Of a DNA stretch of 64,000 nucleotides, positions 31,597 through 40,114 are shown one piece after another (within the stretch, counting starts at the first letter, position 1; each line of letters starts with the position of its first letter). The translations under genes were made by a program, and so were the position numbers. The notes below the pieces were generated by a model. The model made no database searches. It was not told the origin of the DNA and saw only the letters and a list, made by a program, of their open reading frames with translations. Origin of the DNA: Pseudomonadales bacterium (GTDB taxonomy: Bacteria; Pseudomonadota; Gammaproteobacteria; Pseudomonadales; IMCC2047); contig JACKNY010000001.1 in NCBI GenBank assembly GCA_024234615.1, positions 1,020,501 to 1,084,500 of the forward strand. The letters are read 5' to 3'.

Positions 31597-32361
31597 CTAG
31601 CCATTCAATAAAAAATTAAGGGCGATACGGTTAAATATAGCTGGCTTCTCGGCATGTAGCCAGTGTCCTGTGCCGGCGATTATTTTGACGCTAGCGTTGG
31701 GAAATAACGTCAAGACGGTTTCTTTATGTTTGGCTTGAATATAAGCAGATTCACTGCCTTTGATAAAGAGGGTAGGGCCATGGAAGGGATTGCCGGAGGG
31801 CGCTAGAATGATATTTTCGTAGTTAGCAGCAATGTCTTTGAGGTTAAATTTTAATTGGTAATTGCCGCTACTATTTTTTGTCAGGCTCTTTAGCAGGAAT
31901 GCACGTACTTCTGGTTCCAACACATGTTTTGCCAAGAGTTGATCAGCCTCGCGGCGTGACTCTGGTTGGGCTTGTTTTACTTCGGTAAGTCCTTTGAGTA
32001 CAGGATCATGTCTGCGTGAGTAGGTGACGGGGGCGATATCGGCCACAATTAGTTTATTGACACGCTCGGCGTGGTTCAGTGCTAACTGCATGGCGGCCTT
32101 ACCACCCATAGAGTGACCCAGCAGATGCGCCTGCTTAATCTGCTGAGCGTTCATGAAACCAATGACATCGTCGGCCATATCACTAAAAGCCATGTCTGAA
32201 TGATGCGGTGAGTCGCCGTGATTGCGCATATCCAAAAGGTATACGGAAAAGTGTCCTGCCAGGGCTTTGCTGACTTGGCTCAGGTTACGCAGCGACCCAA
32301 ACAGGCCATGCAGTAATATGACCGGTTCGCCTTGGCCTTGATGGATAAAATTCAGTTTCAT
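31597..32361 (-). CDS. YbfF-like alpha/beta-hydrolase (esterase)
   Basis: A 254-residue alpha/beta-hydrolase. The oxyanion segment L-L-H-G-L-F-G-S-L-R-N is near residue 20, the nucleophile elbow G-H-S-M-G-G near residue 90, and the catalytic His in G-T-G-H-W-L-H-A-E-K-P near residue 233. N-(L/W)-x-x-V-x-x-x-L and V-A-D-I-A-P-V-x-Y are marks of the YbfF esterase group, which acts on short acyl esters or acyl-CoA. A monocistronic gene upstream of the tRNA operon promoter; divergent from the permease gene. Confidence 0.9.
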   Translation of the reverse strand: MKLNFIHQGQGEPVILLHGLFGSLRNLSQVSKALAGHFSVYLLDMRNHGDSPHHSDMAFSDMADDVIGFMNAQQIKQAHLLGHSMGGKAAMQLALNHAERVNKLIVADIAPVTYSRRHDPVLKGLTEVKQAQPESRREADQLLAKHVLEPEVRAFLLKSLTKNSSGNYQLKFNLKDIAANYENIILAPSGNPFHGPTLFIKGSESAYIQAKHKETVLTLFPNASVKIIAGTGHWLHAEKPAIFNRIALNFLLNG

Positions 32362-32463
32362 CTTGGTTGTTGCTATGATCCGTTTTCGTGATTGAAATCA
32401 ACAGAAATCCTAAACGTGGGGCGTCGGTTGGTGATTATAAAGCAATTGAGACGGATCTAGCCG

Positions 32464-33222
32464 ATGGACCCCATATTTTATTACCCATTATTGGTATTCA
32501 CCGGACTGATTGCAGGGTTCGTTAATACCATCGCAGGTGGCGGTTCCAGTTTAACCATTCCTGCGCTGATGATTTTAGGCATGCCCGCTGATATCGCCAA
32601 TGCCACTAACCGGGTTGGTGTACTGATGCACTCCATTGTGTCGACCATAGGGTTTCGGCGCGCGCAGATTGAGATTAACTCTGCGGATGCATTTGCTATT
32701 GTAGGCATCACCATTGTTGGTGGTATTGCCGGTGCAGTCATCGCCTCTTACCTACCAAACTTCTATCTAAAACCGATTTTGCTCGGTGTGATGGTGACGA
32801 TGGCTTTGATTATTTTGCTAAAGCCGTCTGTCATTGTGCCACCACCGGGTACGCCGATTGTTCGTATCAGGGAAAAGCCTGGCGCCTGGGGCGGTCTGTT
32901 TATTGCGGGCCTCTATGGTGGGTTTGTGCATGCGGGGGTGGGCTTTCTGTTGATTGGTGCGATTGCAGGGACCTTGCGTTATGACTTGGTGCGCACCAAT
33001 GCGTTTAAGATGCTCTGTGTTCTCGCTTTCACCTTCGCCGCCTTGCTGATTTTTATTGCGCGCGGACAGGTGAGCTGGCTGCCCGGATTGATTCTAGCGT
33101 TGGGGATGATGGTGGGTGGTCACTATAGCGTTAAGTTTGCGGTAAATGTCAGCCAGCAGGTTTTAAAGTGGTTGTTATTTACAATGACTTTGGTGGTGAG
33201 TGGCATTGCTTTGTTGAGTTAG
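32464..33222 (+). CDS. TSUP (TauE/SafE) family membrane permease
   Basis: A 252-residue protein with about eight transmembrane helices. The N-terminal G-L-I-A-G-F-V-N-T-I-A-G-G-G-S-S-L-T-I-P-A-L pattern and the second-half repeat G-L-Y-G-G-F-V-H-A-G-V-G-F-L are TSUP hallmarks. TSUP proteins export sulfur-containing or small organic anions such as sulfite, sulfoacetate or lactate; the substrate here is not clear. The start at 32464 is an ATG divergent from the esterase gene. Confidence 0.9.
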   Translation: MDPIFYYPLLVFTGLIAGFVNTIAGGGSSLTIPALMILGMPADIANATNRVGVLMHSIVSTIGFRRAQIEINSADAFAIVGITIVGGIAGAVIASYLPNFYLKPILLGVMVTMALIILLKPSVIVPPPGTPIVRIREKPGAWGGLFIAGLYGGFVHAGVGFLLIGAIAGTLRYDLVRTNAFKMLCVLAFTFAALLIFIARGQVSWLPGLILALGMMVGGHYSVKFAVNVSQQVLKWLLFTMTLVVSGIALLS

Positions 33223-33251
33223 GTGTTTTTCTCTGTTCTCAATCGTTAGCT

Positions 33252-33460
33252 CTCACCCTGGCCGTTTCCCGCAGAGGCTGTCGCGAAAGTCTGATCACTG
33301 TTCCCTCTCCCCTTTTTTTAGGGGAGGGGGCTAGGGTGAGGGGTAAAATAAAAACCAAACACATCAACATATTACAAGCTTTTCCCTCATCTCAATCCTC
33401 TCCCATAAAGAGAGGAAGAGTTTCTTTCTTGCCTTTCGCGACATCCCCCACAGGAAAGGG
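33252..33460. repeat. nested inverted-repeat element (possible non-autonomous repeat)
   Basis: A 10-bp perfect hairpin-like stem with one G-U, CCCTCTCCCC (33303-33312) and GGGGAGGGGG (33321-33330), has a T-rich loop. CTCACCCT at 33252 is mirrored by AGGGTGAG at 33333-33340. Farther out GTCGCGAAAG (33280-33289) and CTTTCGCGAC (33433-33442) form a second, wider inverted pair. C-rich blocks (CCTCTCCC, CCCCCACAGG) recur between. It fills the space between the convergent permease and aminotransferase genes and looks like a repeat family member; other copies would be needed to prove it. Confidence 0.6.
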
Positions 33461-33479
33461 GGGTAGTCCTGCTGTTCGG

Positions 33480-34757
33480 CTAGGAAATTATTGTTAGCTT
33501 TTGATTGACTGAAGCAAGCTTCACGCAGTTTACGAAGACCTGCATCGTAGCATCAATATCTTCAACACTGGGAAAAGATGGTGAGAGTCGGATATTCCGA
33601 TCCTGCGGATCTTTACCGTAGGGGAAGGTAGCACCGGCCGGAGTCAATTTGACGCCGACTTCATCGGCTAGACGGACAATTTCTTTCGCAAGCCCTGGGA
33701 GAGAATCAAAAGAGACGAAATAGCCGCCTTCGGGAGCTTGCCATTCACCTAGGTCATTATCGGAAAAATTAGCCTGTAAGTGATTCAATACGGTATCAAA
33801 CCGTGGCTTGAGTATTGCTGCATGCTGTTGCATATGGGCGCTCAAGGCGTTGATGTCTGGAAGCAATCGCATGTGGCGTAGTTGATTGACTTTATCCGGG
33901 CCGATGGAGGAGATACCCAGGTGTTTTTTAAAGGCGGAGAGATTACTCTTTGATGCGCCCAGGAACGCGACACCGGAGCCAGCATGGGTGATCTTTGAGG
34001 TTGAGGCAAACTGGATGACGCTGTCTTCGGTACCCTCAGCTATACAGGCCGCCATAATATTTGCTAGTGGTTTTGGGTTATCAACGAGGTCATGGACTGC
34101 GTAGGCGTTATCCCAGAACACGCGGAAATTTTTAGCGGCGATCAAGCCGAGTTTGGCAATCCGCTTTACGGTTTCATCGCTATAGATGATCCCGGTTGGA
34201 TTGGAGTACTTGGGAACGCACCAGATTCCTTTGATGCTTTGATCTGCTTTGATTAAGGATTCGACTTGATCCATATCCGGGCCGGTTTCAGTCATGGAGA
34301 CCGGAATCATTTCAATAGCGAAATCTTCGCATATAGAAAAATGGCGGTCATAGCCAGGGGCAGGGCAAAGAAACTTTACGCTGCTTTCATTTTTCCAAGC
34401 AGTGCCGTTTAGACCGAAGAAATAGGCGAAGCTAACGGTCTGGTGCATCATGGTCAGGCTGCTGCTGCCGCCTGCGAGGACTTGGTCTTGCTCCAAGCCA
34501 AGAATTGCAGCGCCCAATTGACGCGCTTCAGCGATGCCGTCCAGGCCACCATAGTTGCGGGTGTCGGTACCATCAGCAGATTTGTAATTGCCATTAAGAA
34601 TACCATCTAACCCATCTGACAGATTAAGCTGTTGCGCAGAGGGTTTGCCTCTGGTCAGATCAAGTTTTAGGTTTTGGTTTTTAAAGCTCTGGTGCTTCGC
34701 CTTGAGCTCCTCTTGCCATTGGCTGAGTTGTTCTTTGCTGGCGTTATTGAGTTGCAA
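33480..34757 (-). CDS. type Ic aspartate aminotransferase (PLP-dependent)
   Basis: A 425-residue fold type I PLP enzyme of the Corynebacterium-type aspartate aminotransferase family (PF12897). Visible marks: L-D-L-T-R-G-K-P-S (residues 32-40), R-N-Y-G-G-L-D-G-I, L-A-G-G-S-S-S-L for phosphate binding, P-K-Y-S-N-P-T-G near residue 183, D-N-A-Y near residue 215, and S-T-S-K-I-T-H-A-G-S-G with the Schiff-base Lys near residue 255. The family transaminates aspartate and 2-oxoglutarate. Single gene; its terminator side borders the inverted-repeat element. Confidence 0.9.
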   Translation of the reverse strand: MQLNNASKEQLSQWQEELKAKHQSFKNQNLKLDLTRGKPSAQQLNLSDGLDGILNGNYKSADGTDTRNYGGLDGIAEARQLGAAILGLEQDQVLAGGSSSLTMMHQTVSFAYFFGLNGTAWKNESSVKFLCPAPGYDRHFSICEDFAIEMIPVSMTETGPDMDQVESLIKADQSIKGIWCVPKYSNPTGIIYSDETVKRIAKLGLIAAKNFRVFWDNAYAVHDLVDNPKPLANIMAACIAEGTEDSVIQFASTSKITHAGSGVAFLGASKSNLSAFKKHLGISSIGPDKVNQLRHMRLLPDINALSAHMQQHAAILKPRFDTVLNHLQANFSDNDLGEWQAPEGGYFVSFDSLPGLAKEIVRLADEVGVKLTPAGATFPYGKDPQDRNIRLSPSFPSVEDIDATMQVFVNCVKLASVNQKLTIIS

Positions 34758-35051
34758 GATGAAAGTCCTCTAAACAAAAGTGAATAAATTTGATGCTGTG
34801 CCTGCTGGTCGTGGGCGCTGTATTATAGCGGTTCTCCAGGATAGGCTAAAGATCGGGGGTAGCTATTTCAGGCAACATAAATTTGGACAACGTAAGCCCA
34901 TGCCAAGATTTAGCTACTAATTTGACGCAACAAATGCCATAGGAAATCACAGCGAAGAGCCTCAATGATTTCCTGCTGACCAACCCAATTGCAGCTAGTA
35001 CACAAGTGGCTACTCAGGTGCCTCCTGTGATAGCGGCGAGTTACCTGGTAG
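34758..35051. other. intergenic region without recognised features
   Basis: 294 bases between the aminotransferase start and the slyD stop, both on the minus strand. It must hold the aminotransferase promoter. No supported gene, strong hairpin or repeat was seen. Confidence 0.4.
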
Positions 35052-35531
35052 TTAGTGGGCGTGGCTACCCTCGTGGGTGTGGCCATGCGAAAGCTCTTCT
35101 GCGGTTGCTTCACGCACTTGCTCAACCGTAACATCGAAATGCAATGTTTGGCCCGCCAGAGGATGATTGCCATCCACTGTGACGGTTTCATCGCTGATTT
35201 CCGTCACTATGACGTGCATCGGCCCCTGGTCGGACTGAGCCTGAAACTGCATGCCGGGTTTTATTTCATCCACTCCATCAAATGCGGAACGAGGAACGCT
35301 CTGCACCAATTGCGCTTGATGTTCGCCGTAGCCTTCAGCGGGTTCGACCACCACATTCAGTTGGTCACCGACTTTCTTGCCTACGAGCTTTTTTTCCAGA
35401 CCGGGAATGATGTTTGATGCTCCATGCAAATAGTGCAAAGGTTCTTGTCCTTCGGAAGAATCCAGCACATCACCATCTTTATCGGTCAGAGTATAGTGGA
35501 TACTGACGACGCAGTTTTCGCTAATTACCAT
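35052..35531 (-). CDS. slyD: SlyD-like FKBP peptidyl-prolyl isomerase
   Basis: A 159-residue FKBP-type cis-trans prolyl isomerase and metallochaperone of the SlyD type. It reads V-S-I-H-Y-T-L-T-D-K-D-G, L-H-Y-L-H-G-A-S-N-I-I-P-G-L-E (active site) and then the IF (chaperone) domain V-E-P-A-E-G-Y-G-E-H to G-N-H-P-L-A-G-Q. The tail has the metal-binding His cluster H-G-H-T-H-E-G-S-H-A-H. I choose the ATG at 35531 over a TTG 15 bases earlier. The gene starts 17 bases after cspA, so the two are probably co-transcribed; SlyD helps NiFe-hydrogenase maturation in E. coli. Confidence 0.92.
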   Translation of the reverse strand: MVISENCVVSIHYTLTDKDGDVLDSSEGQEPLHYLHGASNIIPGLEKKLVGKKVGDQLNVVVEPAEGYGEHQAQLVQSVPRSAFDGVDEIKPGMQFQAQSDQGPMHVIVTEISDETVTVDGNHPLAGQTLHFDVTVEQVREATAEELSHGHTHEGSHAH

Positions 35532-35548
35532 AGTATTTTCCAACAAAT

Positions 35549-35758
35549 TTAAATTGCCTCAATGTTCTCCGCTTGAGGACCTTTTTTCCCTTCACCGATG
35601 GTGAATGAAACCCTTTGACCTTCCTGTAAAGAACGGAATCCTTCTCCCACTACGTTGGTGTAATGAGCGAATACATCTGGGCCATCATCGCGTTGAATAA
35701 ATCCAAAACCTTTGGAGTCGTTAAACCACTTTACGGTGCCGGTTTGCTTCTCTGACAT
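35549..35758 (-). CDS. cold-shock protein of the CspA family
   Basis: A 69-residue CspA-type protein. The RNA-binding motifs G-T-V-K-W-F-N-D-S-K-G-F-G-F-I (RNP1 K-G-F-G-F-I) and D-V-F-A-H-Y (RNP2-like, here V-F-A-H-Y) are intact, followed by G-Q-R-V-S-F. The first of a two-gene unit with slyD. Its 5' leader carries a hairpin and is more than 100 bases long, as for cold-regulated csp genes. Confidence 0.95.
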   Translation of the reverse strand: MSEKQTGTVKWFNDSKGFGFIQRDDGPDVFAHYTNVVGEGFRSLQEGQRVSFTIGEGKKGPQAENIEAI

Positions 35759-35780
35759 GTTTCAAATCCTAATTAACTTA

Positions 35781-35796
35781 ACTGCAGCTATGCAGT
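35781..35796 (-). other. hairpin in the cspA leader
   Basis: ACTGCA-GCTA-TGCAGT, a 6-bp perfect stem about 25 bases upstream of the cspA start codon, in the 5' leader. csp mRNAs often have thermosensing structures there, but the function is not shown. Confidence 0.45.
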
Positions 35797-35996
35797 CTGG
35801 TTGTTGCTTTTTCTGGTTGAAGAACCAGTGGAAATTTTAGAGAAACACGAGCAAGGCGAGAGGTATAAACTGACGGATTGCTGATAGTTGCAGGTAAAAC
35901 GCCACCGATTCCTGCTGGCATTATATGTCTAGTCTCAGCTGAATTGAAGACAGCACATTGATTAAATTTAAAGGCCGAAGGCTTACAATGCGTGGC

Positions 35997-36614
35997 TTAG
36001 ATCGCTGTACTGGGCTTTTCTGCAAGAATGGTTTTTACGATATCCATGTAGATGTAGTCGATGGCTTTGATATAAAACCCGGCCTTGCCAACATAGCTGG
36101 TGGTGTCTCGATTCATATCTGGACCAAGTTTGCCACTGATTGGCGTCATAATGTCCATCATCAGCTTAAAGGGTTGATAACGGCTGCCGGTGTGTTCGAA
36201 CATGCGTAATTCGCCACCGGGTTTGAGAACACGGTGCAAAGCTTTGAGTCCTTCTATCGGCCTTGGCACCGAGCAAAAAGTGCAGGAGGTATAGATTTGA
36301 TCGAAGTGGTTGTCTGGGAAGGTCAGGTCATGCACATCCATTTCCAGTGCCTCTATTGTTCCTGAATATTTTTCAATGCGAGGCTGAGCAAAACTTAGCA
36401 TTGCCGAGCTGATATCAATGGCGGTTATCTCTTTGCCTGGCGGGAAAAACTCGATATCCAATCCGGTGCCCAGTGCCAGGAACAATATTTTGCCATCCAT
36501 GTGGCTGAAGAGTTCCCGTTTTTTCGGCGCCCACCGTTTTTCCGCACCGATACCAGCCATGTAGTCGAATGATTTGGCGGCGCGATCCCATTTGCCTTTG
36601 GTGATCATATCCAT
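35997..36614 (-). CDS. class I SAM-dependent methyltransferase
   Basis: A 205-residue methyltransferase of the UbiE/PmtA type. Motif I is F-L-A-L-G-T-G-L-D-I-E-F-F-P (residues 45-58), then I-T-A-I-D-I-S-S-A-M-L (acidic loop, residues 63-73), M-D-V-H-D-L-T-F-P-D and F-D-Q-I-Y-T-S-C-T-F-C-S-V, with R-V-L-K-P-G-G-E-L at about 129. The pattern resembles phospholipid N-methyltransferases; substrate unknown. It starts five bases after the stop of the small membrane protein gene and shares its transcript. Confidence 0.85.
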   Translation of the reverse strand: MDMITKGKWDRAAKSFDYMAGIGAEKRWAPKKRELFSHMDGKILFLALGTGLDIEFFPPGKEITAIDISSAMLSFAQPRIEKYSGTIEALEMDVHDLTFPDNHFDQIYTSCTFCSVPRPIEGLKALHRVLKPGGELRMFEHTGSRYQPFKLMMDIMTPISGKLGPDMNRDTTSYVGKAGFYIKAIDYIYMDIVKTILAEKPSTAI

Positions 36615-36619
36615 ACTGG

Positions 36620-37018
36620 TTACTCCTGCTCGGATTGACTTTGCGAGATTTTCGCACCGCGGATTAAATAGTCGCTGTAATTACAGAAACACAGCGTAAA
36701 TGCACCAATCAAAGCGCCGAGCAAAGCGGATAAGCCAATGGGTAGCGTTTGCATAGCGGCAATCATGCATACCAGCATGCCCGTGAACATGCCCGTTAGC
36801 ATCGTCGGCACCATAACTTCATTGGCGCCAAAGTAGCGGAATAGTAAGACTAGGCCCAAGACCAGTGCGAGCAGCATGCCCAACGGCATACCAACCAGCA
36901 TGGCTACCAGCATGTTCCATTCGGTACTCACCATCCAGGCGCATAGGCTGGCGACGATTGCGCCGACTAACATGTTGGAGAACAAATCGCCGAGAAGGAA
37001 ATAGAGCCTATCATTCAT
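36620..37018 (-). CDS. small hypothetical membrane protein
   Basis: A 132-residue protein with four hydrophobic helices rich in Gly, Met and small residues (for example residues 15-33, 37-62, 66-90 and 92-116); the G-x-x-x-G pattern repeats, as in helix-packing glycine zippers. I do not recognise a family. It precedes the methyltransferase by five bases, so a joint role in membrane lipid modification is possible but not shown. Confidence 0.65.
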   Translation of the reverse strand: MNDRLYFLLGDLFSNMLVGAIVASLCAWMVSTEWNMLVAMLVGMPLGMLLALVLGLVLLFRYFGANEVMVPTMLTGMFTGMLVCMIAAMQTLPIGLSALLGALIGAFTLCFCNYSDYLIRGAKISQSQSEQE

Positions 37019-37045
37019 GCTTGAATCCTCGCTTGGTTTGCCGCA

Positions 37046-37777
37046 TTATTTAGCGGATTTAAATGTCTCGATAAAGCGCGTAATTCTCGCCGCATTGGCG
37101 CCTAGATCGCTTTTGCCGACGCGCGAGACGGAGCGTAAATCCAACCGACTACCTGATTCGCTTGTTTGCACACGTATGACTACATCGTCTTTAAACCCCC
37201 ACAGGAGGGTGGTGTCTACCGCTTCGATTCTACCTTGGTCAGGGTTTTGGCCAACCACTTCCCAATGAAGTTGGTTGGCGACCAGCAGGGCTTTTGCAAA
37301 TGCCTGGTTAGTGCTCAGCGGGGTTAGCAGGGGCTGAATTTTTGGATAAGCGGCTTGCTGTTGTGATGCTATTGATGCGCCTTCATAGCTGAGCGGATTG
37401 CTGGCGCTTCCTCTTAATGCAATGATGACATCGAACTCAGGTGGGTTGGCTGTGTCGGTGCTAATGTCGTGGATTACGGGTAACGACTTGCCTTTAATCA
37501 CCTGTAGTGACAAGGCGATGGAAGGAATCAACAACAGTAGTACCGCGATAGTACTGGTTCGCAGCGCCGTTGGGTCTTTTCGAAGCCAAGCTACCAATAA
37601 TATAATAAGCGCCAGCGTCAGTAGCGCCAATCCAATAAAAAAGGTCGTTTGAATTAATAAGAAGGATTGACCCAGCGACCAAAGCTCCCAGCGATAGGCT
37701 GTGACAGCAACAGGAAAGCCCAACAGGCAAGCTATGCTTCCCCATAGACAAAGTTTAGCGAGTGTTTGCTTGATCAT
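37046..37777 (-). CDS. DUF1499 family protein with N-terminal membrane domain
   Basis: A 243-residue protein. The first ~100 residues contain three transmembrane helices, and residues about 110-240 are a DUF1499 domain with I-H-D-I-S-T-D-T, P-I-Q-P-L and the closing segment V-V-I-R-V-Q-x-x-x-x-G-S-R-L-D-L-R-S-V-S-R-V-G-K-S-D-L-G (written in pieces of the family pattern). DUF1499 proteins are often seen in marine Proteobacteria; their role is unknown. It is 27 bases upstream of the small membrane protein gene in the same orientation, so it may belong to that operon. Confidence 0.8.
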   Translation of the reverse strand: MIKQTLAKLCLWGSIACLLGFPVAVTAYRWELWSLGQSFLLIQTTFFIGLALLTLALIILLVAWLRKDPTALRTSTIAVLLLLIPSIALSLQVIKGKSLPVIHDISTDTANPPEFDVIIALRGSASNPLSYEGASIASQQQAAYPKIQPLLTPLSTNQAFAKALLVANQLHWEVVGQNPDQGRIEAVDTTLLWGFKDDVVIRVQTSESGSRLDLRSVSRVGKSDLGANAARITRFIETFKSAK

Positions 37778-37870
37778 AGCTAACCCTCAAAGGTTGCGGC
37801 TAGTATTCATTTTTCGACTGAATACTAGCCTTGTCATTAAATTGGCCGTTCTCTATGTTAAGACGTTAAT

Positions 37871-38968
37871 TTAGAGATTCCTTATAGCTTCCTTAACGGC
37901 ACCGACCACTAGGCCGACCTGCTCATTCGTCATTTCTGGAAATACCGGCAGTGATAGGCATTGTGTGACGAGTGATTCTGTCACCGGCAAGGTTGGTTGC
38001 GATGTATCCTTAAAAGCCTGTTGGCGGTGCAAGGGAATCGGATAATAAATAGCGCAGGCAATACCCTGTTGTTGCAAGTGTTCCATGACAATTGCGCGAT
38101 CAGGCATGAGCGTAGTGTATTGATGGTAGACATGGTTGCCGATCCCGTCTTCATGGGGTGTGACCACCTTGGTGCCGGCAAATAGCTTCCGATAGGTGCT
38201 GGCGACACGGCGACGCTCGTGGTTGTAGTCCTCGATATGTTTTAATTTAGTACGTAAGATCACCGCTTGAATTTCATCCAGCCGGCTGTTCACACCAATT
38301 ACATCGTGATGATAACGCTGGCGACTGCCATGATTGCCATACATACGAAGACGATCGGCCATGGCGTCGGATTGTGTAGTGATCATGCCGCCATCGCCAT
38401 AACAGCCGAGATTTTTACTGGGAAAGAAACTAAAGCAGCCGAAGTCGCCGATAGCACCGGTCATTTCCCCATTGACGGCCGCACCAAAGGACTGCGCGCA
38501 ATCCTCGATCAGTAGCAATTGGTGGGCCTCACAGAGTGCTTTTAGTTTTGGCATATCCGCCGGTTGGCCAAACAAATGTACCGGTAAAATGGCTTTAGTC
38601 GACTTGGTTATTGCTTGTTCAACCAGTGCAGGGTCCAGGTTAAAACTGTCCGGTAAGACATCCACAAATACTGGTGTTGCGCCCACCGCACCAATGGCTT
38701 CCGCTGTGGCAATAAAGGTAAATGCGGTGGTGATTACCTCGTCGCCGGGGCCAATGCCCGCCGCGAGCAAGGCGAGTTGGAGGGCGTCAGTCCCGGAGGC
38801 GCAACCTATGGCATGTTTGACATTGAGATATTCAGCGGCTTCGGTTTCAAAAGCAGAAACGTTGGGGCCCTGAATAAAATGGCAGTTCTGTAAGACGTCG
38901 CTAATACCCTGGTCAATATCATGTTTCAGCGTCTGATATTGTTGCTTGAGGTCGACCATTGGAATCAT
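37871..38968 (-). CDS. DegT/DnrJ/EryC1/StrS family sugar aminotransferase
   Basis: A 365-residue PLP-dependent enzyme of the nucleotide-sugar aminotransferase family (WbpE/WlbC-like). Signatures: M-V-D-L-K-Q-Q-Y, G-C-A-S-G-T-D-A-L (residues 55-63), T-F-I-A-T-A-E, E-D-C-A-Q-S-F-G-A, and the PLP Lys in F-F-P-S-K-N-L-G-C-Y-G-D-G-G (near residue 183). The partner 20 bases upstream is a Gfo/Idh oxidoreductase. In Pseudomonas, WbpB and WbpE together make the 3-amino sugar of UDP-diacetamido-mannuronate. An acetyltransferase (WbpD) and a flippase or glycosyltransferases are not nearby. Confidence 0.9.
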   Translation of the reverse strand: MIPMVDLKQQYQTLKHDIDQGISDVLQNCHFIQGPNVSAFETEAAEYLNVKHAIGCASGTDALQLALLAAGIGPGDEVITTAFTFIATAEAIGAVGATPVFVDVLPDSFNLDPALVEQAITKSTKAILPVHLFGQPADMPKLKALCEAHQLLLIEDCAQSFGAAVNGEMTGAIGDFGCFSFFPSKNLGCYGDGGMITTQSDAMADRLRMYGNHGSRQRYHHDVIGVNSRLDEIQAVILRTKLKHIEDYNHERRRVASTYRKLFAGTKVVTPHEDGIGNHVYHQYTTLMPDRAIVMEHLQQQGIACAIYYPIPLHRQQAFKDTSQPTLPVTESLVTQCLSLPVFPEMTNEQVGLVVGAVKEAIRNL

Positions 38969-38987
38969 TGATTTGTTGTCCTTCTAT

Positions 38988-39941
38988 CTATGGGTTATTA
39001 AGCTGAAGTTTTTCTCTAATTTGGGTTGCTGTTTGCAGTGCTCTCAGTCCCGCTTCGCCGGACACCAAAGGTTGCCGATGCTGACGAACGCAGTCGATGA
39101 AGTCGGTGATTTCGGCTAACAGGGCATCGCCATCCTCGTAAATAGTTTCCTTGCTGTCGATGTTAGGGACGCCAGGGAACATTTCCCCCTCGCCCTTACG
39201 GTGGTAGCTAAAGATTCGATTTTGAAAATCGATGGAGATATAGGCGTTAGTTTGGAATATCCGCATTTTGCGCTCAGTCTTTAAACTGATACGACTGGCG
39301 GTAACATTCGCGACACAGCCGTTAGCAAAGGTTAGGCGAGCATTGGCAATATCCGTTGCGCTGGATAGCACACTGGTGCCGCTGACCGCGATATCAATCA
39401 ACTCGGAGCGTACTGTCGCCAGAATGATATCAATGTCGTGAATCATCAGGTCGAGGATGACATCCACATCGGTTGCCCGGGGTTTATAGGGCGCGAGTCG
39501 ATGGGTTTCGATAAACTTTGGTTCGGTCAGCACTTGATCCAGATCGAGCATAGCCGCGTTAAATCTTTCCAAGTGGCCGACCTGGAGAATCAAGTCTTTG
39601 GCCTTGGCAATGGTGACTAAATCCTGGGCATCTTCAATACTGACCGTGATCGGTTTTTCTACTAAAACATGCACGCCCTGATTGAGGAATGCTTTGGCAA
39701 TGCCATGATGCAAGGTAGTGGGTGTCACTATGCTGACTGCGTCGACTTGGCCCAATAAAGCGTGATAATCATCAAAAGCCTTTACGCCATGCTGGGCGGC
39801 TACTGCCTTGGCTTGCTCTAGGTTAGGATCGACCACCCCAACCAGATGGCTACCAGTAATGGAGGCATATTTTTCAGCGTGGAATTTGCCCAGGTAGCCT
39901 ACACCCACGACAGCGGTGCGAATGGATTGGTGACTCGTCAT
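38988..39941 (-). CDS. Gfo/Idh/MocA family oxidoreductase (WlbA/WbpB-like)
   Basis: A 317-residue NAD(P)-dependent dehydrogenase. The Rossmann motif is V-G-V-G-Y-L-G-K-F-H (residues 12-21), followed by V-E-K-P-I-T near residue 94, which has the family E-K-P lysine, and D-L-M-I-H-D-I-D near residue 164. The WlbA/WbpB group oxidises the C3 hydroxyl of UDP-GlcNAcA as the first step before the paired aminotransferase. The pair is placed together here, so this role is plausible but is not proven. Confidence 0.88.
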   Translation of the reverse strand: MTSHQSIRTAVVGVGYLGKFHAEKYASITGSHLVGVVDPNLEQAKAVAAQHGVKAFDDYHALLGQVDAVSIVTPTTLHHGIAKAFLNQGVHVLVEKPITVSIEDAQDLVTIAKAKDLILQVGHLERFNAAMLDLDQVLTEPKFIETHRLAPYKPRATDVDVILDLMIHDIDIILATVRSELIDIAVSGTSVLSSATDIANARLTFANGCVANVTASRISLKTERKMRIFQTNAYISIDFQNRIFSYHRKGEGEMFPGVPNIDSKETIYEDGDALLAEITDFIDCVRQHRQPLVSGEAGLRALQTATQIREKLQLNNP

Positions 39942-40069
39942 TTTGCTTGATTCTGGCTCATTACGTCGACAGCTAGTTTCGGCAGCTGGTTAAGGCGGCA
40001 AGTATAAGGGTTTATGGTGGCGCTTGTATATCGGCAAAAAGACCGACGCGCGGCGTGACTCAAAACCCA

Positions 40070-40101
40070 CCTTGCAGGCATATGCGCATTTGCCTGCAAG
40101 G
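40070..40101 (-). terminator. probable terminator of the nfeD-slipin operon
   Basis: A perfect 11-bp stem CCTTGCAGGCA (40070-40080) / TGCCTGCAAGG (40091-40101) with a 10-base loop. On the minus strand, which follows the slipin stop by 13 bases, a weak T run (GGGTTTTG) comes after. It probably ends the two-gene operon, though the T tract is short. Confidence 0.55.
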
Positions 40102-40114
40102 ACTAGGGTAAGTG

